Positions 35,529-44,982 of a DNA stretch of 64,000 nt are shown here, one piece after another (positions within the stretch are counted from its first letter, which is position 1; each line of letters opens with the position of its first letter). The notes below the pieces were generated by a model that saw only the letters and a program-made list of their open reading frames with translations, did no database searches and had not been told where the DNA came from. The stretch spans positions 1-64,000 of the forward strand of contig JBBQZZ010000016.1 of NCBI GenBank assembly GCA_038207265.1, written 5' to 3'. The position numbers and the translations under genes were made by a program. This DNA is from JACMLD01 sp038207265. GTDB lineage: Bacteria > Bacteroidota > Bacteroidia > Chitinophagales > Chitinophagaceae.

Positions 35529-36860
35529 ATGAAATGCTCCCTGTGCTATCTACTTGCTATTTGCCTGTTTATATCCTGTAGACAGCAAAAGCCTTCATTG
35601 CCGGAAGATTTTGAGCTGGCCTGCGCATGGGCAGACATGACAAATTTTATTGCAAAAAATACGCCCGCTAATTCGCCCACTTTTGCATCACGTTGCCTGG
35701 GTTATATCGGGCTAACGATGTATGAATCTATCGTTCATGGCTACCCGGAACATAATAGTGTTGCCACGCAATTGAACGGATTGGGAACTTTGCCAGCACC
35801 AGAAAAAGGCGCTGCTTACAATTGGCAACTGGCGCTGAATGCAGGTCAGGCAGAGATACTGCGAAATATCTATATTCAAACTTCAGACAAAAACAAAACC
35901 AGGATTGATTCTCTCGAAAATACTTTTGAAAATTTATACAAACCCAATATTAAAGATGAAGCTGTCATCAATCGATCTGTATTGTTTGGAAAGCAAATTG
36001 CACAGGTTATTTTTAAGTGGTCTCAAACAGATGGAGGACACAGAGCTTACCTGAACAATTTCGATAAAAAATTGGTTTTCGAAGAAAAAGCCGGAAGCTG
36101 GAAACCGCCTTTGTATGCACAGTCCTTTAGCCATTATCCATTGCATCCGCATTGGGGCAGGAACCGCACTTTCATTGCAGTTGATTCGGCTATTGAACCA
36201 CCTGTATTTATACCATTTGATACGGGCAGGGGTTCTGCTTACTATAACCAGTTTGAACTGGTATACCAGAAAGAGAAATTACTCACACAGGCAGAGAAGG
36301 AAGCGGCTATCTGGTGGAGTGATGATCCCGACGTTACTTTTACACCACCAGGTCATTCCTACTATCTTGCAACGATTGCTATAAGGAAAACCAGACCAAC
36401 CCTTATAAAATGCGCAGAAACTTATGCGCGTCTGGGTATGGCTGTGGCAGATGCATTCCGCAATTGCTGGAAATGGAAATTTCAATTCTTTACTGAAAGA
36501 GCAAATACATTTGTACCGCAACACATCGATCAGCATTGGGAATCTTTCTGGCCCGATCCACCTTTCCCGGCTTTTCCTTCCGGACATGCAATACAAGCCG
36601 CTGCTGCCGCTACCGTATTGTCAGATTTATACGGTGATCATTTTTCTTTTACAGATAGTGCACATGTGGGCAGGCCCCGCGATGAAATAAGAAATACGGA
36701 TTTTAAAGCACGTCATTTTGAATCTTTCTGGCAGGCTGCGGAAGAAACAGCTATGTCACGATTTTATGGTGGCATTCATACGCCGCAGGACAATGCAAGA
36801 GGTTTGGAGAAGGGAATGATTATCGGCAAAAATATTAATCGCCTTCATTGGAAAAAATAA
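35529..36860 (+). CDS. Vanadium-dependent haloperoxidase / PAP2-type lipoprotein
   Basis: 443 residues with lipoprotein signal (YLLAICLFISC). The C-terminal third has the vanadate/phosphate-binding set: K-x6-R in KFQFFTER (about 320-330), PSGH in FPAFPSGHAIQ, and SRFYGGIHTPQDNARG with the last Arg/His pair. These are shared by vanadium haloperoxidases and PAP2 phosphatases; overall length and all-helical N-terminal part favour the haloperoxidase-like group. RA replaces the usual RP after the first motif. Substrate and metal are not known. It lies between two FG-GAP genes. Confidence 0.8.
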   Translation: MKCSLCYLLAICLFISCRQQKPSLPEDFELACAWADMTNFIAKNTPANSPTFASRCLGYIGLTMYESIVHGYPEHNSVATQLNGLGTLPAPEKGAAYNWQLALNAGQAEILRNIYIQTSDKNKTRIDSLENTFENLYKPNIKDEAVINRSVLFGKQIAQVIFKWSQTDGGHRAYLNNFDKKLVFEEKAGSWKPPLYAQSFSHYPLHPHWGRNRTFIAVDSAIEPPVFIPFDTGRGSAYYNQFELVYQKEKLLTQAEKEAAIWWSDDPDVTFTPPGHSYYLATIAIRKTRPTLIKCAETYARLGMAVADAFRNCWKWKFQFFTERANTFVPQHIDQHWESFWPDPPFPAFPSGHAIQAAAAATVLSDLYGDHFSFTDSAHVGRPRDEIRNTDFKARHFESFWQAAEETAMSRFYGGIHTPQDNARGLEKGMIIGKNINRLHWKK

Positions 36861-36881
36861 ATCATTGATACCACTTCTAAT

Positions 36882-38567
36882 ATGTTATACAAGTCAATTG
36901 TTTTATTGAATGTCGGCTGCCTGCTTGCCGTAAGTGTTTTTTCACAAGCACATTTTACCGATGTTACCAATGCATCTGGTATTCAGCATGTATTCAAAGT
37001 ATATGAGGGTATGTTTGGTGGGGGCGCCTGTGTAATTGATTTTAATAACGATGGTTATGAAGATGTTTATATAACAGGTGGAATGAACAATGATGCGTTG
37101 TATAAAAATAATGGCAATGGCACATTTACAAATGTATTTGAACAATCGGGTTTGGTCCTTACAAAAAAATTTGTAACACAGGGCGTAACGGGTGCGGATG
37201 TAAACCGTGACGGATTTGTAGATTTATTTATCACCACCATTACCAGGAGAGATAGAAAAGAAACCATACCGAGAGCCTATAACCTGCTTTTCCTCAACAA
37301 TGGCAATGGTACTTTCAGGGATGCTACGGCAGCTTACGGTCTGGATCAAACGCTTTCATTCAGCACGGGTGCCAGCTTTGGTGATTTCAATGCAGATGGA
37401 TGGCCCGATGCCTATGTTGGAAATTATTTCAACGAATACAAAGGTAAACTGAGCGTTATCAATGACAATACAGTGGTGGAATCAAACCAGATTGCCAAGG
37501 GGTTTTTATTTCAAAATGAGAATGGAAAGAAATTTCGCGATGTATATGCTGATTATGGACTTGACTACCGGGGTTTCGGTTTCGGTGCCATTTTTACAGA
37601 TTTTGATAACGATGGTGACCAGGATCTTTTTGTGAATCATGATTTTGGCTATAAAAGAACACCCGATAAATTACTTGAAAACCAGTATCCGCGAAAATCG
37701 TTTATTGATGTGAGTAAGGAAATGCACATGGATTTGCGGATCAATTCAATGGGTACCGCCGTAGGTGATTATAATAATGATGGGTTAATGGATTATTTTG
37801 TGACAAATATTCGTTTTAATGCCATGATGGTAAACCAGGGTGCCGGAAAACCTTTTGTAAATAAGGCCACGGAACTGGGTCTCGGTTACAATGCCATCAG
37901 TTGGGGCGCAAATTTTGCTGATTTTGACAATGACGGGGATGTGGATTTATTTGTTTCGAACGGAGATTTAAATCCCAATTGTCATCCAATGTCAAATTAT
38001 TTTTTCGAAAATGATGGAAAAAAATTTGTAGAGCATTCGATGATAGCTGGCTTATCTGATTATGGAATTGGCCGCGGATCAGTGGCATTCGACTATGACA
38101 ATGATGGAGATCTTGATTTATTGGTTGTAAACCAGGAACCCGTATTGCCGGGTTACCCGGTACCTTCGGTTACAAAATTATTCCGCAATGATTTGACAAA
38201 AGGCAATTGGATAAAAATTGCATTGAAGGGTGTGGAAGCAGAGTCTCATGGAATTGGCTCCAGGGTTGAGGTAGAAGCAGGTGGCATAAAAATGATTCGT
38301 GAAATTGATGGGGGCGGGTCCAGTCATCTTTCACAGAATTCAGTGATTGCGCATTTTGGATTGGCAAATGCAAGTAAGATCGATAAGATCAATGTATACT
38401 GGACGGGTGGCAATAAACAGACTATCACAAACATTCGCCCCAACCAATTGATAACAATTACCGAAATTCCGCAGAAAAAACCAGGACCATTTTTTATTTA
38501 TGTGTTGATTGGTTTTATAGTAGTGGCAGTTTTGCTGTTAATACTGCGGACGAAAAATAAAAAGTAA
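36882..38567 (+). CDS. CRTAC1-like FG-GAP/ASPIC-UnbV protein
   Basis: 561 residues: signal peptide (VLLNVGCLLAVSVFSQ), a seven-bladed-type set of FG-GAP repeats (DFNNDGYEDVYITGG, DVNRDGFVDLFI, DFDNDGDQDLFV, DYDNDGDLDLLV), ASPIC/UnbV domain (about 430-530, with SRVEVEAGGIKMIREIDGGG), and a C-terminal membrane helix (FFIYVLIGFIVVAVLLLIL) ending KNKK. This anchored form differs from the lipoprotein relative two genes upstream. Function unknown; calcium-loaded surface adhesion or scaffold is inferred. Confidence 0.87.
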   Translation: MLYKSIVLLNVGCLLAVSVFSQAHFTDVTNASGIQHVFKVYEGMFGGGACVIDFNNDGYEDVYITGGMNNDALYKNNGNGTFTNVFEQSGLVLTKKFVTQGVTGADVNRDGFVDLFITTITRRDRKETIPRAYNLLFLNNGNGTFRDATAAYGLDQTLSFSTGASFGDFNADGWPDAYVGNYFNEYKGKLSVINDNTVVESNQIAKGFLFQNENGKKFRDVYADYGLDYRGFGFGAIFTDFDNDGDQDLFVNHDFGYKRTPDKLLENQYPRKSFIDVSKEMHMDLRINSMGTAVGDYNNDGLMDYFVTNIRFNAMMVNQGAGKPFVNKATELGLGYNAISWGANFADFDNDGDVDLFVSNGDLNPNCHPMSNYFFENDGKKFVEHSMIAGLSDYGIGRGSVAFDYDNDGDLDLLVVNQEPVLPGYPVPSVTKLFRNDLTKGNWIKIALKGVEAESHGIGSRVEVEAGGIKMIREIDGGGSSHLSQNSVIAHFGLANASKIDKINVYWTGGNKQTITNIRPNQLITITEIPQKKPGPFFIYVLIGFIVVAVLLLILRTKNKK

Positions 38568-38655
38568 TGCGGGATCAATCAACACTACCCTCAAATAATT
38601 GCCCGGAAGTTTCCTGGTAAAAAACCATTTACTTTTGAAAACTAATTTGCATGCT

Positions 38656-40212
38656 ATGACGGGTTTTCAATACGGAACAGGTATACTCAGTATTTCAACT
38701 GCAATTGATATTGCCAATAAACGAGCCAAAGGCGTTTTACAAGACAATGCCATACAAAAAATAAGAGCAAGCCAGCGAAATGTTCAGGCAATTGTAGACA
38801 ATGATACCACTGTATATGGTATTAATACAGGGTTCGGTATTTTATCCAACACAAAAATTTCCGCTGAAGATACAACCACGTTACAACACAAGATTTTGCA
38901 AAGTCATAGTGTTGGTGTTGGGGATCCTATACCTGCTGAAGTTGCCAAACTGATGATGATTGCCAAAGTGCATGCGCTGGCACAGGGATATAGTGGTGTT
39001 CAACTTACAACTTTGGAAAGAATTATCTGGCACATTGAAAATGACATTATTCCTGTTGTTCCTGAGAAAGGAAGTGTAGGCGCTTCAGGTGATCTTGCAC
39101 CACTGGCACATTTATTTTTACCATTAATTGGATTGGGTGAGGTTTATTATAATGGAGCGAAAAGCAACTCGCAAAAGGTACTTCAACAATTTGGCTTATC
39201 ATCTTTGCAACTTGGACCCAAAGAAGGTCTTGCATTGATCAATGGAACACAATTCATTTTAGCTTTTGCAATAAAGGCGGTTCAAAGAATGCACAATTGC
39301 CTGGAAGCTGCGGATATCATAGGCGCTATGAGCCTTGAAGCGTTAACGGGAACAAAAGCACCATTCGATGAACGCTTGCACCAGTTGCGCCCATTTGCAG
39401 GAACAAAACTGGTTGCACAAAGACTCCGGTTATTGCTGGAGCATTCTGCTATCATGCAAAGCCATGTAGATTGTGGTCGTGTGCAGGATCCTTATAGCCT
39501 CCGCTGCATGCCGCAGGTACACGGAGCAAGTCGTAATGCATGGTTGCATTTAAAAGAACTAACCGGGATAGAACTGAATTCGGTTACGGATAATCCAATT
39601 ATACTGGGCGTTGATGATACGATCAGTGGCGGAAATTTTCACGGTCAGCCATTGGCGTTACCCTTAGACTATGCCTGCTTTGCTGCCGCTGAAATAGGTA
39701 ATATCAGTGATCGCCGTTGTTATTTGTTGTTGGAAGGTAAATGGGGTTTACCCATGTTGTTGATGAAAGATGTGGGATTGAATAGTGGATTTATGATACC
39801 ACAATATACAACCGCTGCGCTGGTCACTGAAAACAAGACACTTTGTTTTCCGGCAAGTGCAGACAGTATTCCAACTTCATTGGGACAAGAGGATCATGTG
39901 AGTATGGGTTCGATTAGTGGAAGAAAATTAAACCAGGTATTGGATAACCTGGAGTTTATACTGGCCATAGAATTGTTGTCCGCCTGCCAGGCCATCGAGT
40001 TCCGGTCGCCTTTAAAAAGCAGCGCCCTGCTTGAATTTGCGCATGACCATGTACGGCAGTTTGTTGGATTTGCTGCAGAAGATCGCATATTTGCCGATGA
40101 CATCAATAAGGTAGCCGGCATCATCAAAGATTTTTCATTTGTTGAAAAGGTAAATGAATTTGCCATAGGCAGAGGTGTGGCCTTGAATAAGGGCTTTGAG
40201 GAATTCGAATGA
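38656..40212 (+). CDS. hutH: Histidine ammonia-lyase
   Basis: 518 residues from ATG 38656 (MTGFQYGTG); the frame upstream of it starts at a TTG and has no family sequence. The MIO prosthetic group would form from ASG in GSVGASGDLAPLAH (about residue 142). Other landmarks are YGINTGFG at the N-terminus, NGTQFILA, QDPYSLRCMPQVHGASR and SGGNFHGQPLA. It converts histidine to urocanate and ammonia, the first step of histidine use. hutU follows but is separated by about 1.1 kb of repeats and a GIY-YIG gene. hutI and hutG are not in the window. Confidence 0.95.
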   Translation: MTGFQYGTGILSISTAIDIANKRAKGVLQDNAIQKIRASQRNVQAIVDNDTTVYGINTGFGILSNTKISAEDTTTLQHKILQSHSVGVGDPIPAEVAKLMMIAKVHALAQGYSGVQLTTLERIIWHIENDIIPVVPEKGSVGASGDLAPLAHLFLPLIGLGEVYYNGAKSNSQKVLQQFGLSSLQLGPKEGLALINGTQFILAFAIKAVQRMHNCLEAADIIGAMSLEALTGTKAPFDERLHQLRPFAGTKLVAQRLRLLLEHSAIMQSHVDCGRVQDPYSLRCMPQVHGASRNAWLHLKELTGIELNSVTDNPIILGVDDTISGGNFHGQPLALPLDYACFAAAEIGNISDRRCYLLLEGKWGLPMLLMKDVGLNSGFMIPQYTTAALVTENKTLCFPASADSIPTSLGQEDHVSMGSISGRKLNQVLDNLEFILAIELLSACQAIEFRSPLKSSALLEFAHDHVRQFVGFAAEDRIFADDINKVAGIIKDFSFVEKVNEFAIGRGVALNKGFEEFE

Positions 40213-40263
40213 TTGCCTGGGATTCTTTGATAAGATTTGTAAAACATTTTACCTAAAATTTCA

Positions 40264-40690
40264 TTTACATAGAAATGCATCTATGAAGACGTAAGCACAT
40301 AGCGCCTGTCATCCCGACGGAGGAGTGATCACTGCGAACAGCATTCAATCAAATCTTATATTCGCAAGTCAATATAATTTGCCTGGAATTTAATTTACAT
40401 AGAAATCCATCTACGAAGACGTAAGAATATAGCGCCTGTCATCCCGACGAAGGAGGGACCTCAACATTTAATAATAAATCAATTTCATTCTTATAATCAG
40501 CCTTTGTTAATATAACTTTCGTAACAATCAATTTTCGCTACGAAGATCATATCCCCCTCGCTTGTCATCCCGACGAAGGAGGGACCTCAACATTTAATAA
40601 TAAATCAATTTCATTCTTATAACCAACCTTTGTTTATATAACTTTCGTCTCAAACAATATTCGACCTTCATCCCTACGAAGGAGGGAACC
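40264..40690 (+). repeat. REP-like repeat cluster, forward orientation (upstream of GIY-YIG)
   Basis: Four copies of a core CATCCCGACGAAGGAGGG-like unit begin at 40307, 40437, 40563 and 40666. The first three are within longer units repeating at 130 and 126 bp: 40264-40330 resembles 40394-40460 (TTACATAGAAATnCATCTA..GAAGACGTAAG), and 40437-40562 resembles 40563-40650 almost exactly. The core has TCCC and GGGA arms around a 9-nt loop. The orientation is opposite to that of the array downstream of the nuclease gene. Confidence 0.85.
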
Positions 40691-40718
40691 CAGCCACATA
40701 CAATAAATCAAATCTATA

Positions 40719-41039
40719 ATGCAATTTCAATATTATATTTACATCGTAACCAATCCTGGAAAAACCGTATTGTATACTGGTATAACAAATCATCTTGCCC
40801 GCCGGCTTGTAGAACATTGGCTCAATCGCGGGAAAGAGGAGACCTTTGCGGGAAAATATTACTGTTATAATTTAATTTATCATGAATCGTTTCAAAATGT
40901 GAAAGATGCTATAGCAAGAGAAAAAGAAATAAAAGGATGGAGAAGACAAAAGAAATTGAATTTGATTAATACAATGAATCCGAATTGGACATTTATGAAT
41001 GAAGCTGTTTGTAACGGCTGGCCGCCTGAAATTCAGTAG
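40719..41039 (+). CDS. Small GIY-YIG nuclease embedded in repeats
   Basis: 106 residues, a single GIY-YIG domain of the UPF0213/YhbQ type. The core is YYIYIVTNPGKTVLYTGIT with the YTG in place of YIG, followed by the catalytic Arg in NHLARRLVEHW and the Glu in AIAREKEIKGWRRQKK. The gene lies between hutH and hutU and is bounded on both sides by REP-like repeats in inverted orientation; its TAG stop is the first triplet of the downstream 100-bp unit. Stand-alone GIY-YIG genes inside such repeats recur in bacterial genomes, so a role in spreading or processing them is a reasonable guess, not shown. Confidence 0.88.
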   Translation: MQFQYYIYIVTNPGKTVLYTGITNHLARRLVEHWLNRGKEETFAGKYYCYNLIYHESFQNVKDAIAREKEIKGWRRQKKLNLINTMNPNWTFMNEAVCNGWPPEIQ

Positions 41040-41340
41040 CATTGATCATGTGCAACTCGCTGAGGTCCCTCCTTCGTCGGGATGACAAAGAAGTTGAGAT
41101 AGAAATTATAATGATGTGCAGTGTTTAAGAATGAAATAGCATTGATCATGTGCAACTCGCTAAGGTCCCTCCTTCGTCGGGATGACAAAGAAGTTGAGAT
41201 AGAAATTATAATGATGTGCAGTGTTTAAGAATGAAATAGCATTGATCATGTGCCACGCGCTAAGGTACCTTCTTCGTCGGGATGACAAAGAAGTTGAGAT
41301 AGAAATAACAAGGAGGTGCAGCGTTGAAGAATGATAGTAA
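41037..41340 (-). repeat. Tandem array, three copies of a 100-bp unit
   Basis: Units start at 41037, 41137 and 41237 (TAGCATTGATCATGTG...), exactly 100 bp apart. Copies 1 and 2 differ at a single site; copy 3 has several changes. Each unit holds the reverse complement of the REP-like core (CCCTCCTTCGTCGGGATG). The first, at 41061-41087, is a perfect 27-bp inverted match to 40563-40589. The array stops 18 bp before hutU. Confidence 0.92.
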
Positions 41341-41358
41341 AATATAAATTCATCTTTT

Positions 41359-43077
41359 ATGATACAATCCACTACAGTAAACAAATACGATCCCGTTAAA
41401 TATAAAACTCCCACCGGCAGCACACTTCATTGCAAAGGCTGGATCCAGGAAGCCGCTTTGCGGATGTTACTTAATAATCTCAATCCGGAAGTTGCAGAGC
41501 GCCCAGATGATCTTATTGTCTATGGTGGACGTGGAAAAGCGGCCCGCAATTTTGAAGCACTTGACAATATCATCGCCGCATTAAAAATCCTGGAGAATGA
41601 TGAATCCTTGTTGATACAATCCGGTAAACCAGTTGGTATATTAAAAACGCATAAAGATGCACCCCGGGTATTAATTAGTAATTCACAACTGGTACCCAAT
41701 TGGGCCAACTGGAAACATTTTGATGAACTGGAAAAAGCTGGTCTGATGATGTATGGCCAGATGACCGCAGGTAGTTGGATATATATCGGAAGCCAGGGTA
41801 TTGTTCAGGGAACTTATGAAACTTATTCTGCCATCGCCAATAAACATTTTGGTGGAACTTTAAAAGGAACACTCAATGTAACTGCCGGACTGGGTGGTAT
41901 GGGTGGCGCACAACCCTTGGCCATTACCATGAACGAGGGCGTGGCGTTGATTGCAGAAGTTGAAGAATGGAGGGTGGATAAACGCATCGAAACAAAATAC
42001 CTCGATGAAAAATATACAGACATTCCGGAAGCGATTGAAAAAGCAATGGAATATAAAAAGCAGGGCATTGCGAAAAGTATTGGCGTAGTCTGCAATGCGG
42101 TGCATTTGTTGCAAAGATTGATGGATCAGAATATTGTTCCGGATACACTAACAGATCAAACATCTGCGCATGATCCAATGGTTGGTTATGTGCCGTATAT
42201 GCTGGATACATTCCAGGCAAATATGCTGCGCGAAAGACATCCTGAACAATACCTGGAATTGAGTTACGAAGGAATGTACAAACATGTGCGGTTGATGTTG
42301 GATTTGATGAACCATGGCGCTATTACATTTGATTATGGAAATAATATCCGTGCCCGTGCATTGGAATATGAATCAAAACATATTCATGAGTTCAGGACAA
42401 CTCCGCTCGGCAGCAATGAGGAAATGTTTCCCGGCTTCGTTCCCGCATACATAAGACCGTTATTCTGCCAAGGAAAAGGGCCTTTTCGCTGGGCCGCATT
42501 GAGTGGAGATCCAAATGATATTGATGTAACAGATGAAGTCATCATGAAAATGTTTCCTCAAAACAAAAGCATGTTGCGGTGGATGAAGATGGCAAGAGAA
42601 CGCATCGCGTTCCAGGGGCTGCCGGCCAGAATTTGCTGGCTGGGACAGGGTGAACGTGAAAAAGCCGGGCTTGCATTCAATGAATTGGTGCGCACGGGTA
42701 AAGTGAAAGCACCCATTGTGATTGGAAGAGATCATCTTGATACAGGATCTGTGGCTAGCCCTAACCGTGAGACTGAAGCCATGCTGGATGGGAGTGATGC
42801 AGTGGCAGACTGGCCCATTCTCAACGCACTCGTTAATACCGCAGGTGGTGCCAGTTGGGTAAGCCTGCACCATGGAGGAGGAGTAGGAATGGGGTATAGT
42901 ATTCATGCAGGTATGGTAATTGTTGCTGATGGTACTGATGATGCGGCGGCCAGGCTGAGTCGGGTTTTAAGAAATGATCCTGGCATGGGTGTGATAAGGC
43001 ATGCCGATGCGGGTTACGAGCTGGCTCAACAAACGCTCGAAAAAAATGAACTTGATTTTAAAAACCGGTTACCATAA
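41359..43077 (+). CDS. hutU: Urocanate hydratase
   Basis: 572 residues, normal for the family. It converts urocanate to imidazolone propionate with tightly bound NAD+. Landmarks are VYGGRGKAARN near the N-terminus, the NAD-binding GLGGMGGAQPLA (about 175-186), DQTSAHDPMVGYVP, the catalytic-region Cys in PARICWLGQGER (about residue 430) and HHGGGVGMGYS. It follows hutH functionally. The only promoter space is within the repeats, so its expression may differ from hutH. Confidence 0.96.
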   Translation: MIQSTTVNKYDPVKYKTPTGSTLHCKGWIQEAALRMLLNNLNPEVAERPDDLIVYGGRGKAARNFEALDNIIAALKILENDESLLIQSGKPVGILKTHKDAPRVLISNSQLVPNWANWKHFDELEKAGLMMYGQMTAGSWIYIGSQGIVQGTYETYSAIANKHFGGTLKGTLNVTAGLGGMGGAQPLAITMNEGVALIAEVEEWRVDKRIETKYLDEKYTDIPEAIEKAMEYKKQGIAKSIGVVCNAVHLLQRLMDQNIVPDTLTDQTSAHDPMVGYVPYMLDTFQANMLRERHPEQYLELSYEGMYKHVRLMLDLMNHGAITFDYGNNIRARALEYESKHIHEFRTTPLGSNEEMFPGFVPAYIRPLFCQGKGPFRWAALSGDPNDIDVTDEVIMKMFPQNKSMLRWMKMARERIAFQGLPARICWLGQGEREKAGLAFNELVRTGKVKAPIVIGRDHLDTGSVASPNRETEAMLDGSDAVADWPILNALVNTAGGASWVSLHHGGGVGMGYSIHAGMVIVADGTDDAAARLSRVLRNDPGMGVIRHADAGYELAQQTLEKNELDFKNRLP

Positions 43078-43146
43078 AATGATTGTTGAATTTTTTATAA
43101 TTATTAATTGCTGGTAAAAAGTAAGTAATAAACAATTAACTCTTTC

Positions 43147-43175
43147 ATTCCTGCCCAATGCAGGAATTTTTTATT
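43147..43175 (+). terminator. Rho-independent terminator after hutU
   Basis: Perfect 8-bp stem ATTCCTGC/GCAGGAAT, loop CCAAT, followed by TTTTTATT. Confidence 0.85.
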
Positions 43176-43302
43176 AATAGCATCAATTGGATCGGAAGCC
43201 TCAATTGTTAATAAATTCTGCAAACCTTAAAAATTATTAGTAAATGATATCTTGTCATATGACGTAACTTTAAGCAACTTCACTAACGATAAAAATTGCT
43301 GT

Positions 43303-44901
43303 ATGAAAAAATCAATCCCACAGGATCAGTCTGCTCCTGACATTCAAAAAGAAAACACAACCATTGATCCGGCTAATAACTGGAAAATGAACCGCAGAAA
43401 ATTTGTAGCGATGGGCGCAACTTCTGCCGCCTCTTTCACTATTTTGCCAAGACATGTATTGGGCGGAAAAAATTTCATTGCACCCAGTGATAAGATTACG
43501 CTCGCTTATATAGGCATTGGTACGCAGGGTATACGCGAACTATTGCCTTTGCTGGCAGTGCCACAAATACAGGTAGTTGCGGTTTGTGATCCCAATAAGA
43601 ACGCGGTTGGATACAGGGATTGGGGAAAGGACTGGCTCCGCGGCGAAGTACAGAAAGCCATTAAGAAATCTGACTGGATGCCGGGTGGCGATAATACCAT
43701 CCCGGGTGGAAGGGACAATGGTAAATCTATTGTTGATACCTTCTACGCCAACAATCACCCGGAATTAAAATACAAAGGCTGTACTGCGTATGCCGATGCA
43801 CGTGAGTTACTGGAAAAAGAAAAGAACCTGGATGCGGTGAAGATCATGACGCCGGATCACCTGCATGGTATTCTTTCAATGGCGGCGCTTAAAAGAGGTA
43901 AACACGTGCTTGTGCATAAACCACTTTCCAATCGGTTGCTGGAAGGTAAGAAAGTAATTGAAATGGCCAGGAACAGCAAAGCCATTACACACCTGATTCC
44001 GTGGGATTCCAATGGATCTATGGAAACCGTGATGGCATGGATCAATGCGGGTGCTATTGGAACCCTGCAGGAAGTACATAACTGGACTAACCGTCCCGTA
44101 TGGCCGCAATATCCTGATTTGCCGGCAGACAAACCACCGGTACCGGAGGGATTGGATTGGGACCTGTGGCTGGGACCGGAAGCAGAACGTGCGTACAGCC
44201 CTAATTACACCAACATGGTTTTTCGCGGATGGTATGATTTCGGCGGCGGCTCCATGGCAGATATGGGTCACTATAGTTTGTGGACTGTATTCAATGCTTT
44301 ACAATTAACCTCTCCTGTTAGCGTGGAACCGCACCGCAGTCATGTTTGTAGTTTCCACGAACCAGTACCATACCGGATCAACAATGATTTCTCTTTTCCC
44401 ATGGCCAGCACCGTTAGATTTAAATATCCTGCCAATGGAAATCGCCCGCCGGTTGATCTTTGCTGGTACGATGGTGGCATGCGTCCGCCCATACCTGTTG
44501 AGCTTTCCAATGAAGGAAAAGAATTGCCGGAAGAAGGAATGATGTTTGTTGGTGACCAGGGAAAAATTCTTGCCGGTTTCAACGTGCAGAATCCGCAGAT
44601 CATTGCCGGAAAAAAATTAGACGCGCCTAGTACTGCAAGCGCAGACAGCCGTTCACAGGTGCAGCAAACATCAGAAGCATTGCCCAAATTTGTGGAAGCA
44701 TGCAAATCTGGCAAACAATACCCGGGCAATTTCCGGGAAGCAGAATATATAACGGAGGCGATCAACCTATATGCGGTGGCATTGAGAACAAACAAGCTGC
44801 TCAAGTATGATGCCGCCAGTTTAAAGATTACGAATGTTGCCGATGCCAATAAATACCTTAGCAGGGAGTACCGGAACGGTTGGAGTCCCGATACCATTTA
44901 A
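43303..44901 (+). CDS. Gfo/Idh/MocA-family oxidoreductase, secreted
   Basis: About 532 residues from ATG 43303 (MKKSIPQD). A twin-arginine-like signal, MNRRKFVAMGATSAASFTIL, begins about 30 residues in, so export through Tat with bound NAD(P) is likely. The Rossmann part has LAYIGIGTQGIRELL and VAVCDPN; the sugar-binding part has EKPL-equivalent VHKPLSNR (Lys of the usual EKP) and DMGHYSLW. It would oxidise or isomerise a sugar or sugar derivative in the periplasm. A terminator follows it, then an isomerase gene. Confidence 0.88.
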   Translation: MKKSIPQDQSAPDIQKENTTIDPANNWKMNRRKFVAMGATSAASFTILPRHVLGGKNFIAPSDKITLAYIGIGTQGIRELLPLLAVPQIQVVAVCDPNKNAVGYRDWGKDWLRGEVQKAIKKSDWMPGGDNTIPGGRDNGKSIVDTFYANNHPELKYKGCTAYADARELLEKEKNLDAVKIMTPDHLHGILSMAALKRGKHVLVHKPLSNRLLEGKKVIEMARNSKAITHLIPWDSNGSMETVMAWINAGAIGTLQEVHNWTNRPVWPQYPDLPADKPPVPEGLDWDLWLGPEAERAYSPNYTNMVFRGWYDFGGGSMADMGHYSLWTVFNALQLTSPVSVEPHRSHVCSFHEPVPYRINNDFSFPMASTVRFKYPANGNRPPVDLCWYDGGMRPPIPVELSNEGKELPEEGMMFVGDQGKILAGFNVQNPQIIAGKKLDAPSTASADSRSQVQQTSEALPKFVEACKSGKQYPGNFREAEYITEAINLYAVALRTNKLLKYDAASLKITNVADANKYLSREYRNGWSPDTI

Positions 44902-44927
44902 GATCGTAATAACCGAATATTTACTAT

Positions 44928-44963
44928 TGCTGGCTGCTAAATAATATGCAGCCAGCATTTTTC
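44928..44963 (+). terminator. Rho-independent terminator/attenuator between oxidoreductase and isomerase genes
   Basis: Perfect stem TGCTGGCTGC/GCAGCCAGCA with a 10-nt AT loop, then TTTTT. The next gene starts 20 bp later on the same strand, so it may reduce rather than end transcription. Confidence 0.8.
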
Positions 44964-44982
44964 AAACTATTAATCTAAAAAT

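Noticed and set aside
41037..41340. CRISPR array
   Set aside because: The repeats are contiguous 100-bp copies with no unique spacers and no cas genes nearby.
40264..41340. Conventional insertion sequence
   Set aside because: No DDE, Y1 or serine/tyrosine recombinase gene is present; the only gene is a GIY-YIG nuclease, and no target-site duplication can be defined.
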